Part shown: positions 27,240 through 36,133 of the stretch, in pieces | How positions within the stretch are numbered: position 1 is the stretch's first letter | Layout of the letters: the number at the start of each line of letters is the position of its first letter | Origin: Paracoccus sp. Z118 | Lineage (GTDB): Bacteria; Pseudomonadota; Alphaproteobacteria; Rhodobacterales; Rhodobacteraceae | DNA length: 64,000 nt | Assembly (NCBI RefSeq): GCF_019061185.1 | Contig: NZ_JAHQZU010000005.1 | Coordinates: 62,001-126,000, forward strand | Direction of reading: 5' to 3' | Notes under the pieces: generated by a model | Told to the model about the DNA's origin: nothing | Databases searched by the model: none | What the model saw: the letters and a program-made list of their open reading frames with translations, nothing else | Position numbers and translations under genes: made by a program

Positions 27240-28616
27240 GTGTCTCGCCCTTCCCGTGTTGAAGATTTCTTCTTTCCTGGGCAGGACTCAGGACTTGCCT
27301 ACATGGCTCCCTGCCCGCCTCCCATTGTTGCCGGGCGACCGTCCCGCGTCAGGCAGATTGCGGCGAGCGACCTGACCTCACTCAACCGTAAGATGCATGT
27401 CCGCATGGAGGCGCGGTGGCGCTGGCCGAAAAACCCTCCGGTCTACGAGACCCTGTCCTGCGTCATGCTGGCCGAAGATGCGACCTTCGGTCAGCGCCGC
27501 GTGTCGGTCGGGAATCGCGTCGTGCTCAGCGCGGCGGCAGGCGACCGGGTGTGGAAATCCGTTCTCAACAAGATGGACTCCGCTCAGGAAGCGGCGCTGA
27601 ACGAAGGCTTCGCGCAGCGCAAGGCGAAGCCGTTCCATCCGCTGCCGGTTGTGGACCCACCGAATGACGATGTGCCGTTCGCCGTGGACATGCGCAACGG
27701 CTACAACTTCTATCATTTCCTGACCGAAGCGATGCCGCAGCTTGCCGTCATTTCCGAGGTGGAGAGCGGCGCCCCGATCTACGTTCACCTGCCGGTTCTC
27801 GACCATCTGAAAGGCTTCGTTCCGGCCTTCGTTCAGGCGATCTACCCGCAGCTTGCGCACCGCGTGGAAATCACGGACACCCCGACGCGCTATCCGAAGG
27901 TGCGTCTGGTCTACAATCACCGGCACTATCTGTATCAGTCCGGCGATCCGCAGGTGGCCCAGGCGGTCGCACATCTGCCCGAGGACGATCCGTGGCACCG
28001 TGTCGGGTCTGACAGGTTGACGCGCAAGTTCCTGCTGAAATCCACCTACGATACAGGTCAGCGGCTGCTGCGGGAACATGCGCTGGCGCGGCTGGTGCCC
28101 GCCACAGTGGACGCTCAGCCCGAGCGCATCTGGATCGGGCGCGACCCCTCACGAGAAGACTTCAAACAGCGCCCGAATTCCGGGGAAAGCGAATTGCTGG
28201 AGGCCCTTGCGGGGCGGGGCTTCGACGTGATCTACATGGAAAAGCTCAGCCCGCTGGAGCAGGTAGCTGCGATCAACGGGGCCGAGATGATCGTTGCGCC
28301 GCACGGCGCCGCGTTTTCGCACATGCTGTTTGCGCGCCCCACGGCCACGGTTATCGAGATCGGCACGCCGCAGACGCAGCTTCACCGCTGGGGCGACTTC
28401 CTCGGCAATGCCCATGTATCGCGTTGCCGCTACTCCACGGTCTTTGCCGATGTTGAGGGCGCTGAAGAGATGGGGGTGCCATCGATCATGGATGGTCACC
28501 GCGGCATCCATTTCGGTGCCGCGGCGCAAAGCGCAGTGCTGGACCATATTGATCGATTTGGAAGTGACAGCCAAGCGGCCCACGAATCGATCGAGAGCCT
28601 CGCCGAGGCCCCCTGA
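27240..28616 (+). CDS. Glycosyltransferase family 61 (DUF563) protein
   Basis: The 458-residue protein ends in the family 61 signature GAEMIVAPHGAAFSHMLF followed by TATVIEIGTP, with a histidine-containing NGYNFYHFLTEAMPQL stretch upstream. Such enzymes transfer sugars onto cell-surface glycans and are frequent in Rhodobacteraceae. The start is a GTG with GAGAGG 5 bases upstream; internal ATGs at 27303 or 27393 are alternatives. A second family 61 gene follows after 60 bases. A 21-base stretch at 27193-27213 is nearly repeated before pncA. Confidence 0.8.
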   Translation: MSRPSRVEDFFFPGQDSGLAYMAPCPPPIVAGRPSRVRQIAASDLTSLNRKMHVRMEARWRWPKNPPVYETLSCVMLAEDATFGQRRVSVGNRVVLSAAAGDRVWKSVLNKMDSAQEAALNEGFAQRKAKPFHPLPVVDPPNDDVPFAVDMRNGYNFYHFLTEAMPQLAVISEVESGAPIYVHLPVLDHLKGFVPAFVQAIYPQLAHRVEITDTPTRYPKVRLVYNHRHYLYQSGDPQVAQAVAHLPEDDPWHRVGSDRLTRKFLLKSTYDTGQRLLREHALARLVPATVDAQPERIWIGRDPSREDFKQRPNSGESELLEALAGRGFDVIYMEKLSPLEQVAAINGAEMIVAPHGAAFSHMLFARPTATVIEIGTPQTQLHRWGDFLGNAHVSRCRYSTVFADVEGAEEMGVPSIMDGHRGIHFGAAAQSAVLDHIDRFGSDSQAAHESIESLAEAP

Positions 28617-28676
28617 ACCGCACGCCTTTGCGCGCTTACTTGCACAATCCAAGAACCAGATCCGGGACATCAGCTG

Positions 28677-29831
28677 ATGCCGCTAATTCTAGATAATACC
28701 GATTTCGACATAGTCATGGTGGAAAACGGACTCGTGGTGCCGCGGTTCGACGATGATGAAGGGCGCCAACAACGATCAGGAGTTTTAACAGCGGATGGCA
28801 TTTTCGTCGAAAATTCCATCAGTTGGCATACTGCTGATTTTGCCGTTAACTCGGTGCCGGAGACTCCCGAGGCCGATCAAGTGCAAGAACTATCGGGAAC
28901 CTGGATTTTCGGTGGCATCGCATACGGTCATTTCGGCCATTTTTTGCTAGAATCGTTGTCCCGTATGTGGGCGCTTAGTCAAATTGAGGGTGAGGTCGAC
29001 GGCATTGTATTCACTCCGAAATTCAGGAGACTTAATACTGCTAAGGTCATGAAGGGCTTTTCGCCATTGATGGGTGCCCTTGGAATAGCCGTTCCAACTC
29101 GCAGCACAACAGTGCCGCTGCGCGTGGAGCGCCTATATGTGCCCAGACAGGGTATCGGAATGGGTGGGCTCTCGCTTGGCACCGCCAAGTTCCGGGAACA
29201 CGTTCGGCAGAACGCCGGCAAGTACATCGAAGCGAAAGGTGCCCAGCGAATCTATATTTCGCGGTCAAAACTGCCGCCGATGCGCGGCGGGCTGATCGGG
29301 GAAAGCATCCTTGAAGAGTTGCTCGCCGCCGAGGGGTACGAAATGTTCCACCCGCAGCGCCATCCGGCGGAAGAGCAGATCGCCCAGTACAAGGCCGCCA
29401 AAGACATCATCGCTGTGGATTGTTCGCCGTTGCATCTCGTGGCCTATGTCGGCAACCACGAACAGCGCGTGGCAATCCTGACCCGGCGCAGCATGGCGGT
29501 TGCGGCATCAATGGCGGATCAGATCGCAACATTCACGAGCGCCGATGCCTTCGAGGTGAACACGCTGGTCCGCGACTGGGTGCCGCGCAACGCCAATCGC
29601 GCCGGCCGCAGCTCGTTCGGCGAGATCGACTTTCCCCGCACTTACGAGATGCTGAAAGCGAAAGGGATGGTCGATTCGGAAACCCCGTGGCCAGCGCTGA
29701 CCAAAGAGCAGCGGCAGGCTGATCTCGCCCGGATCGCGGAGACCCACAAGATCGAATTCCGGGCGCTGAACGACACGGCGCCTCAAGATCTGGCCGCGGA
29801 ATTCGACGCCACCATCCCCACCAGCTCATAA
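28677..29831 (+). CDS. Second glycosyltransferase family 61 (DUF563)-like protein
   Basis: This 384-residue protein resembles the first one distantly: GIAYGHFGHFLLESLSRMWA matches the histidine-containing donor region, RIYISRSKLPP the middle, and IIAVDCSPLHLVAYVG replaces the usual APHGA motif. Its 5' half (28677-29200) is visibly A+T-rich, unlike its GC-rich 3' half, suggesting recent acquisition or recombination. The last 49 bases overlap the 3' end of mutS on the other strand. The acceptor is unknown; a surface polysaccharide is inferred. Confidence 0.7.
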   Translation: MPLILDNTDFDIVMVENGLVVPRFDDDEGRQQRSGVLTADGIFVENSISWHTADFAVNSVPETPEADQVQELSGTWIFGGIAYGHFGHFLLESLSRMWALSQIEGEVDGIVFTPKFRRLNTAKVMKGFSPLMGALGIAVPTRSTTVPLRVERLYVPRQGIGMGGLSLGTAKFREHVRQNAGKYIEAKGAQRIYISRSKLPPMRGGLIGESILEELLAAEGYEMFHPQRHPAEEQIAQYKAAKDIIAVDCSPLHLVAYVGNHEQRVAILTRRSMAVAASMADQIATFTSADAFEVNTLVRDWVPRNANRAGRSSFGEIDFPRTYEMLKAKGMVDSETPWPALTKEQRQADLARIAETHKIEFRALNDTAPQDLAAEFDATIPTSS

Positions 29832-32422
29832 ACCAGCTCCAGCGCCTCGCGGGCCGTCAGGTCGTCAGGGCGCACCCCCTTCAGCCGCGCCTCCACCGCC
29901 GACTCCCTCACCGGAGCCGGCGCAGGCGGTGCGGCCCTGAACAGGGGCAGGTCGTCGATCAGGGCGGCGGGTTTCGCGCCGCCCTCGCGGGCGCCCGACT
30001 CCAGCGCCGACAGGATGTCGCGGGCGCGGTCCACCACCGCTTCCGGCAGGCCCGCCAGACGCGCCACCTGCACGCCGTAGCTGCGGTCGGCGGCGCCCTT
30101 GCGGACCTCGTGGAGGAAGATCACCTCGCCCTCCCACTCGCGGACGGCGACGGTGGCGTTCTCGACCCCGTCCAGCTTCGCGGCAAGCTGCGTCATCTCG
30201 TGATAGTGGGTGGCGAACAGGGCGCGGCAGCCGTTCTGGGCGTGCAGATGCTCCAGCACCGCCCAGGCGATCGACAGGCCGTCCCAGGTCGCGGTGCCGC
30301 GGCCGATCTCGTCCAGGATCACCAGCGCGCCCGGATCGGCCTGGTTCAGGATCGCGGCGGTCTCCACCATCTCCACCATGAAGGTCGAGCGGCCGCGCGC
30401 CAGATCGTCGGCGGCCCCGACGCGGGAGAAAAGCTGCGAGACGAGGCCGATATGGGCGCTCGTCGCCGGGACGAACGCCCCGGCCTGCGCCAGCACCGCC
30501 ATCAGCGCGTTCTGCCGCAGGAAGGTCGATTTGCCCGCCATGTTCGGGCCGGTCAGCAGCCAGATCGCCGGGGTGTCGCCCGCCGTCAGCGCGCAGTCAT
30601 TGGCGACGAAGGGCTGGCCCTTGCGCTTGAGGGCGCGTTCCACGACCGGATGCCGGCCTCCCTCCACCGCAAAGGCGCGGCTGTCGTCCACGCGGGGGCG
30701 GGTCCAGCCCTCGGCTGACGCGAGGTCGGCGAAGGCGGCGGTCAGGTCGATTTCCGCCAGCGCGCGGGCGGTCTGGCCGATGGCGGGGGCTGCCGCCAGC
30801 ACGGCGCTGGTGAGGCGGGCGAAGACGGCGCGCTCGATCTCCAGCGCGCGGTCGCGGGCGTTGAGGATGCGGGTTTCCAGATCGGACAGCGGCAGGGTGG
30901 TGAAGCGGATCTGGCTGGCCGTGGTCTGGCGGTGGATGAAGGTTTCCGACAGCGGCGGGCGCAGCATCCGATCGGCGTGGGTGGTGGTGGTCTCGATGAA
31001 ATAGCCCAGCACGTTGTTGTGCTTGATCTTCAGGCCGGAGACGCCGCTGAGTTCGACATACTCGGCCTGCAGCCGGGCGATCACGCCGCGCCCCTCGTCG
31101 CGCAGGGCGCGGGTCTCGTCGAGCTCCTCGTCATGGTCGGGGGCGACGAAGCCGCCATCGCGGGTCAGCAGGGGCGGCTCGGCCACAAGCGCATCGTCCA
31201 GCAGGTCGATCAGGCCGTCATGGCCGAGCAGGTCGGCGGCGGCCTCGGCCAGCAGGTCCTGCGTGCCCTCCAGAAGCGCGGAGATCTGCACGGCCGCGGT
31301 CAGCCCGGCGCGGATCGCGGTGAGGTCGCGCGGCCCGCCGCGTTCCAGCGCGAGCCGCGACAGCGCCCGGTCCATGTCGGGCACGCGGGCCAGCGCGTCG
31401 CGCAGATTGGCTGTCAGACGCGCGTCCTCGACCAGCCACGCCACAGCTTCGTGGCGGCGGTGGATTTCCGCCAGATCGCGGCTGGGGGCGCCGATGCGGC
31501 GTTCCAGCAGCCGGGCACCCGGCGCCGTCACGGTGCGGTCGATGGCCGCCAGCAGCGAGCCCTCGCGCCCGCCCGACAGCGCCTGCGTCAGTTCCAAATT
31601 GCGGCGGGTGGCGGCGTCGATCTGCATGACCCCCGTGCCGCTTTCGCGGACGGGCGGCGACAGGCGGGGCATCCGCCCGCGCTGGGTCAGTTCCAGATAA
31701 TCCGCGATCGCCCCCATCGCGGCGAGTTCGGCCCGCGAGAAGCTGCCGAAGCCGTCCAGCGTCTCGACCCCGTAGAGCGCGCAGAGCCGGCGGGCGCCCG
31801 CGCCGGAATCGAAGCTGCCCGGCGCGAGTTCAGTCAGCGCCGCGCCCGCGTCGGTGGCCAGATCGTCCAGCCGCGAGCCTTCGACCACCAGCAACTCGCG
31901 CGGGGCGTGACGGGCGAGTTCCGGGGCGAGCCGCGCCAGCGAGCAGGGCGCCACCCGCAGCGCGCCGGTGGAAATATCCACCCACGCCAGCGCCGAATCG
32001 TCGCGGACCTGCGCGAAGGCGGCGAGGAAGTTGTGGCGGCGCGCCTCCAGCAGCGATTCCTCGGTCAGCGTTCCGGGCGTGACCAGCCGCACCACGTCGC
32101 GGGCGACGACCGATTTCGAGCCGCGCTTCCTGGCCTCGGCCGGGTCTTCCATCTGCTCGGCGATGGCGACGCGGAAGCCCTTGCGGATCAGCGTCAGCAA
32201 GTAGGATTCGGCAGCGTGAACGGGAACGCCGCACATCGGGATCGGCTCGCCCTGATGGGTGCCGCGTTTCGTCAACGCGATGTCCAGCGCGGCGGCAGCG
32301 GCCACGGCGTCGTCGAAGAACATCTCGTAGAAATCGCCCATGCGATAGAACAGCAGCGCGCCGGGATTGGCCTCGCGGATCGCAAGATACTGGGCCATCA
32401 TCGGGGTCGGCTGGTCGGACAT
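29783..32422 (-). CDS. mutS: DNA mismatch repair protein MutS
   Basis: The 879-residue ATPase recognises mispaired bases. The mismatch-probing Phe-x-Glu is in GDFYEMFF (Phe31, Glu33). Connector, lever and clamp domains follow, then the ATPase with GPNMAGKSTFLRQNALM at about residue 625 and the Walker B/signature region LVILDEIGRGTATWDGLSIA. The start at 32422 (MSDQPTPMMAQYLAI) has an AAGGAAA site; the open frame extends 260 codons further but is antisense to the hydratase gene. Its 3' end overlaps a glycosyltransferase gene by 49 bases. Confidence 0.95.
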   Translation of the reverse strand: MSDQPTPMMAQYLAIREANPGALLFYRMGDFYEMFFDDAVAAAAALDIALTKRGTHQGEPIPMCGVPVHAAESYLLTLIRKGFRVAIAEQMEDPAEARKRGSKSVVARDVVRLVTPGTLTEESLLEARRHNFLAAFAQVRDDSALAWVDISTGALRVAPCSLARLAPELARHAPRELLVVEGSRLDDLATDAGAALTELAPGSFDSGAGARRLCALYGVETLDGFGSFSRAELAAMGAIADYLELTQRGRMPRLSPPVRESGTGVMQIDAATRRNLELTQALSGGREGSLLAAIDRTVTAPGARLLERRIGAPSRDLAEIHRRHEAVAWLVEDARLTANLRDALARVPDMDRALSRLALERGGPRDLTAIRAGLTAAVQISALLEGTQDLLAEAAADLLGHDGLIDLLDDALVAEPPLLTRDGGFVAPDHDEELDETRALRDEGRGVIARLQAEYVELSGVSGLKIKHNNVLGYFIETTTTHADRMLRPPLSETFIHRQTTASQIRFTTLPLSDLETRILNARDRALEIERAVFARLTSAVLAAAPAIGQTARALAEIDLTAAFADLASAEGWTRPRVDDSRAFAVEGGRHPVVERALKRKGQPFVANDCALTAGDTPAIWLLTGPNMAGKSTFLRQNALMAVLAQAGAFVPATSAHIGLVSQLFSRVGAADDLARGRSTFMVEMVETAAILNQADPGALVILDEIGRGTATWDGLSIAWAVLEHLHAQNGCRALFATHYHEMTQLAAKLDGVENATVAVREWEGEVIFLHEVRKGAADRSYGVQVARLAGLPEAVVDRARDILSALESGAREGGAKPAALIDDLPLFRAAPPAPAPVRESAVEARLKGVRPDDLTAREALELVYELVGMVASNSAARS

Positions 32423-32548
32423 GGGCGGCTTTCCTTGAAGTCCCGCTGTTCTAGGGCGCGGGCGGGCGGATGGGAACCGCCTCGACGGCGTGGACAGAAG
32501 CGCGCGCCGGTGGCACGATTTCCTCGTCACCGGGAAGGGGAGGTTCTC

Positions 32549-33382
32549 ATGAAACTGCTGATTGCCGCCGCCGCACTCTGCTGCGGGATGCCCGCCTTCG
32601 CCGCCTGCCCGCCGCCCGAGGCGATGCAGGCCGCCGCAAGCGCCTGGATGGCGGGCGAGCGGTTGCCCGACCCGAACGTCGCATCGGTCGAGGATGGCGC
32701 CTGCGCCTACGACGCCTATCGCGCCGCGCTGGAGGCGGAACTGGGCGCGCCGGTGGGCTGGAAGGTCGGCTTCACCTCGAAACCCGCGCAGGAACGCTTT
32801 GGCGTGACCGCCCCTGCCGCCGGGGCACTGTTCGCGGACATGATCCTTGCGGACGGGGCCGAGGTTTCGCTGACCGGCAGCCGCTCGCCCTTCTACGAGG
32901 CCGACCTGATCGTGACCGTCGGCGATGCCGCCATCAACGAGGCGACGACGCGCGAGGAGGTGGCGGCGGCGCTGTCCGACGTGCGCCCGTTCATCGAGAT
33001 CCCCGACATGGCGCTGGCCGAGGGCATGAAGCCGACCGGGCCGATCATGGTGGCTTACGGGGTAATTCCGTGGCGCGGCGTGGCGGGGCAGGGCGTGTCC
33101 ATCGCAGATTTGTCCGACCCGGTCGCGGATCTCGGCGCGTTGACCGTGGACCTGAAGGCCGACGGCGCGAGCGTCGCGCAGGGCACGGGAGAGATGCTGC
33201 TGGGCCATCCGCTGGACGTGGTGCTGTGGCTGACCGGGCAGGGGACGCGGCTGGAGCCGGGACAGGTGATCTCGCTCGGCTCGCTGTCGGCGCTGATCGA
33301 GGCGAAGCCGGGGGTGGCGCTGAGTGCGGATTACATGGTGGGCGGCAGGGCGATGACGGTGAGCGCGCGGCTGGTGGAGTAA
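32549..33382 (+). CDS. Exported 2-keto-4-pentenoate hydratase-like protein (FAA hydrolase superfamily)
   Basis: The 277-residue protein has a clear signal peptide (MKLLIAAAALCCGMPAFA, probable cleavage before ACPPPE) followed by a hydratase fold of the MhpD/FAH type: VGWKVGFTSKPAQERFGVTA, FYEADLIVTVGDAAI, ATTREEVAAALSDVRPFIEI and GTGEMLLGHPLDVVLWL. Relatives act on aromatic-ring cleavage products in the cytoplasm, so a periplasmic location is unusual. It is divergent from mutS and has no catabolic neighbours. The substrate is unknown. Confidence 0.75.
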   Translation: MKLLIAAAALCCGMPAFAACPPPEAMQAAASAWMAGERLPDPNVASVEDGACAYDAYRAALEAELGAPVGWKVGFTSKPAQERFGVTAPAAGALFADMILADGAEVSLTGSRSPFYEADLIVTVGDAAINEATTREEVAAALSDVRPFIEIPDMALAEGMKPTGPIMVAYGVIPWRGVAGQGVSIADLSDPVADLGALTVDLKADGASVAQGTGEMLLGHPLDVVLWLTGQGTRLEPGQVISLGSLSALIEAKPGVALSADYMVGGRAMTVSARLVE

Positions 33383-33407
33383 GGGGCGCGCCTGCGGAAC
33401 TGCCGGA

Positions 33408-33460
33408 CTGGGGGTTTTTCACCCCCAGACCCCCGAGGATACTTACGCGAAGAAGAATGG
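33408..33460 (+). repeat. Hairpin plus dispersed 3'-end element (copy E)
   Basis: A perfect 8-base-pair hairpin, CTGGGGGT (33408-33415) and ACCCCCAG (33421-33428), is followed by a GACCCCC box and then GAGGATACTTACGCGAAGAA with GAATGG (33435-33460). It lies 25 bases after the hydratase stop, oriented with that gene, and before the convergent trhO stop. It is the most complete copy of the composite element and may terminate transcription. Confidence 0.65.
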
Positions 33461-33477
33461 ATCAGGGCAGGGCCGGG

Positions 33478-34365
33478 TCACTCCGCGAACAGTTCGCCCC
33501 GTTCGACCTGCCGCTGCCTTTCGCGGAAACGCTGCCGGTCCGTGTCGGAGTATTCCTCGGCGCAAAGATGGCAGCAGGCGCCTTCCTCGTATTCGGGCCG
33601 GTGTGTGTCTTCCGGCGCGAGCGGGCGGCGGCAGGCGTGGCAGAGGACGTGGCCGCCGGGTTCCAGCCCGTGGGTGAGGCTGACGCGCTGGTCGAAGACG
33701 AAACAGGCGCCGTGCCATGCGCTTTCCGCCTCGGGCACCTGTTCGAGATATTTCAGGATCCCGCCTTGCAGGTGGAAGACCTCGGGCACGCCCTGCGAGA
33801 TCAGGTAGTTCGTCGATTTCTCGCAGCGGATGCCGCCGGTGCAGAACATGGCGATGCGCTTGCCTTCGAAACGGTGGGCGTTCGCCGCCCACCACGCCGG
33901 GAAATCGCGGAAGCTGCTTGTGCCGGGGTCGATGGCGCCGTCGAAGCTGCCGATGGCGACCTCGTAGTCGTTGCGGGTGTCGATCACGGCGACATCCGGG
34001 CTGGCGATCAGGTCGTTCCAGTCCTGCGGCGCGACGTAGCGGCCGACATGGGCGGTTGGGTCCACCTGCGGGATGCCCATCGTCACGATCTCGGATTTCA
34101 GGCGGACCTTCATGCGGCCGAAGGGCATGGTTTCGGCGGTGCTTTCCTTCCACTCCAGCGCGGCGCAGCCGGGCAGGGCGCGGATATGGGCCAGCACCGC
34201 GTCGATCCCTTCGCGCGGGCCGGCGATGGTGCCGTTGATCCCCTCGCGCGCGAGGATCAGCGTGCCGCGCACGCCCTGCGCCTCGCACAGCGCCAGCAGC
34301 GCGGGCTTCAGCGCGGCGGGATCGGGAAAACGGGTGAAGTGGTAGAGCGCGGCGACAACGAACAT
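33478..34365 (-). CDS. trhO: tRNA uridine(34) hydroxylase TrhO (rhodanese-related)
   Basis: The 295-residue protein has an N-terminal acylphosphatase-like domain ([36 protein letters not shown]), a rhodanese domain with the active loop [16 protein letters not shown], and a C-terminal cysteine-rich part ([16 protein letters not shown]). These are features of TrhO/YceA, which hydroxylates uridine 34 in tRNA wobble positions. It follows the DASS transporter gene on the same strand after about 50 bases. Confidence 0.9.
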   Translation of the reverse strand: MFVVAALYHFTRFPDPAALKPALLALCEAQGVRGTLILAREGINGTIAGPREGIDAVLAHIRALPGCAALEWKESTAETMPFGRMKVRLKSEIVTMGIPQVDPTAHVGRYVAPQDWNDLIASPDVAVIDTRNDYEVAIGSFDGAIDPGTSSFRDFPAWWAANAHRFEGKRIAMFCTGGIRCEKSTNYLISQGVPEVFHLQGGILKYLEQVPEAESAWHGACFVFDQRVSLTHGLEPGGHVLCHACRRPLAPEDTHRPEYEEGACCHLCAEEYSDTDRQRFRERQRQVERGELFAE

Positions 34366-34416
34366 GGGCGCGGCCTATTCCAGCCGCGCCCATGTGACAA
34401 GCTCATGCGGAGCGGA

Positions 34417-36006
34417 TCAGAACGCGATCCCCATCGCGATGCCGCCCAGCAGATAGACGATGGCGACGATCAGCATGACCGCGACGCTGTTCATCACCGC
34501 GCCGCCGCGGGCCATCTGCGCGATCGTCACCTTGCCGGTGCCGAACACGATGGCGTTGGGGGGCGTGCCGACCGGCAGCATGAAGGCGCAGGTCGCGGCC
34601 AGCGTCGCCGGGATCAGCAGCAGGAACGGGTCCACCCCCAGCCCAAGGGCGACCCCGCCCAGGATCGGGATGAAGGTCGCCGCCGTCGCGGTGTTCGACG
34701 TGATCTCGGTCAGCAGCAGCACGATCACCGTGACCGCTGCCACCAGCGCCAGCGTCGAGAGGTTCCCCAGCCCCGACACCTGCTGGCCGAACCACTCGTC
34801 GAGCCCGGTCGAGGCGACCTGCGAGGCAAGGCTGAGGCCCCCGCCGAACAGCAGCAGCACGCCCCACGGCAGCCCGTCCTCGGCGTCCTTCCAGTTCAGC
34901 ACCATCTCGGTCCGACCGCGGCCGGGCAGGATGAACAGGATGATCCCCGCCGCGATGGCGATGCCGGTGTCGTCGAAGCCGCCCAGCCACGGCGCCGCCG
35001 CGCTGACCGCAGGGACCGAGTTCAGAAGCCCCGGCACGATCCAGAAGAACGCGGCGCCGAGGAACACCGTCAGCACCATCTTCTCGCCCTGGCTCAGCGG
35101 GCCGAGGTCGCGGATCTGCTCGTCGATCATCTCGCGCCCGCCGGGAATCTCCGGCAGCTCGAAGCGATAGAGCAGGCGCGTCATCAGGAACCAGCCGATG
35201 AAGATGAAGACGAAGGCGAGGGGCGTCCCGATCATCATCCAGTCGAGAAAGCCGATCTCGCGGCCCAGCTCGGCGCCGGCATAGCCCGCGAGGATGGCGT
35301 TGGGCGGGCTGCCGAGCAGCGTGCCGAGGCCCCCGATCGAGGCCGCCCAGCCCACCGCCAGCACGAGGCAGGTGCCGAAGCGCGCGATGTTGGGATCGTC
35401 CACCGCCTCGGTGATGGTCGCGCCGCTGTCCAGCGCCTGCTGCTGAGCGCGGGTGCCGGTCCCGCTGCGCGCAAGGACCAGCGCCAGCACCGAGGTCGCG
35501 ATCGGCAGCATCATCAGCGCGGTCGCGGTGTTCGACACCCACATCGACAGGAACGCCGTGGCAAGCATCAGCCCCAGCACGATCCGGCGCGGCGACAGCC
35601 CCACCCGGCGCAGCGTCAGCAGCGCCACGCGCAGATGCAGGTTCCATTTTTCCATGGCGATGGCGATCAGAAAGCCGCCCATGAACAGGAAGATGGTCGA
35701 ACTGCCATAGGGTGCCGTCACCTGCCCCACGGTGCGCTCGGTCAGGGCCGGGATCAGCACGATGGGCAGCAGCGCCGTGGCCGACAGCGGGATCGCCTCG
35801 GTCATCCACCACACGGCCATCAGCGAGAGCACCGCCGCAACCACCCGCGCGTCCTGCGACAGGTCGGGCTGGCCGCCCATCAGAACATAGACGACGGCGG
35901 CGACGATCAGGCCAAGCGCGCGCAAGGCCCAGGTCGTGCCGGCCGAGCGGGAGGAGGGCAGGGCCTCGTCCAGCTCCTTGGCGTCATGAATTTCGTTATG
36001 GTCCAC
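34417..36006 (-). CDS. DASS (SLC13) family sodium-coupled anion/dicarboxylate symporter
   Basis: The 529-residue inner-membrane carrier has many helices and the two SNT sodium-site motifs of the DASS family, in MWVSNTATALMMLPIATSVL and LTEITSNTATAATFIPILGG. These carriers import dicarboxylates, citrate, sulfate or similar anions with Na+; the substrate is not evident here. The start is GTG (MDHNEIHDAKEL) with an AAAGGAG site 6 bases upstream. It is divergent from pncA. Confidence 0.87.
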   Translation of the reverse strand: MDHNEIHDAKELDEALPSSRSAGTTWALRALGLIVAAVVYVLMGGQPDLSQDARVVAAVLSLMAVWWMTEAIPLSATALLPIVLIPALTERTVGQVTAPYGSSTIFLFMGGFLIAIAMEKWNLHLRVALLTLRRVGLSPRRIVLGLMLATAFLSMWVSNTATALMMLPIATSVLALVLARSGTGTRAQQQALDSGATITEAVDDPNIARFGTCLVLAVGWAASIGGLGTLLGSPPNAILAGYAGAELGREIGFLDWMMIGTPLAFVFIFIGWFLMTRLLYRFELPEIPGGREMIDEQIRDLGPLSQGEKMVLTVFLGAAFFWIVPGLLNSVPAVSAAAPWLGGFDDTGIAIAAGIILFILPGRGRTEMVLNWKDAEDGLPWGVLLLFGGGLSLASQVASTGLDEWFGQQVSGLGNLSTLALVAAVTVIVLLLTEITSNTATAATFIPILGGVALGLGVDPFLLLIPATLAATCAFMLPVGTPPNAIVFGTGKVTIAQMARGGAVMNSVAVMLIVAIVYLLGGIAMGIAF

Positions 36007-36133
36007 GACCGCTCCTTTTCTGGTGATGACTTGTTACCGAAAACGCGGCTTGGTAGGAAATTTCGCGGATGGGTGCCATCGCGCAACGTTGCATAGCTGC
36101 TATCCGTTCCAGTCCGGGCCGAGGAGATTGCCG

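Noticed and set aside
27258..27285. Further copy of the dispersed element at the start of the first GT61 gene (TTCTTCTTTCCTGG)
   Set aside because: It lacks the GGATATTT half and lies within the coding start, so the resemblance is probably chance.
30932..32548. Upstream in-frame extension of the hydratase gene across mutS
   Set aside because: The extension is the antisense of mutS. The signal peptide at 32549 marks the real start.
32423..33208. N-terminal extension of mutS by 262 codons
   Set aside because: The extension is antisense to the exported hydratase gene. The canonical MutS start with a ribosome site is at 32422.
32470..36096. Plus-strand open frame of 1208 codons across trhO and the DASS transporter
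   Set aside because: It runs antisense through two well-supported genes, is low-complexity Arg/Gly/Asp/Gln-rich, and has no domain of its own.
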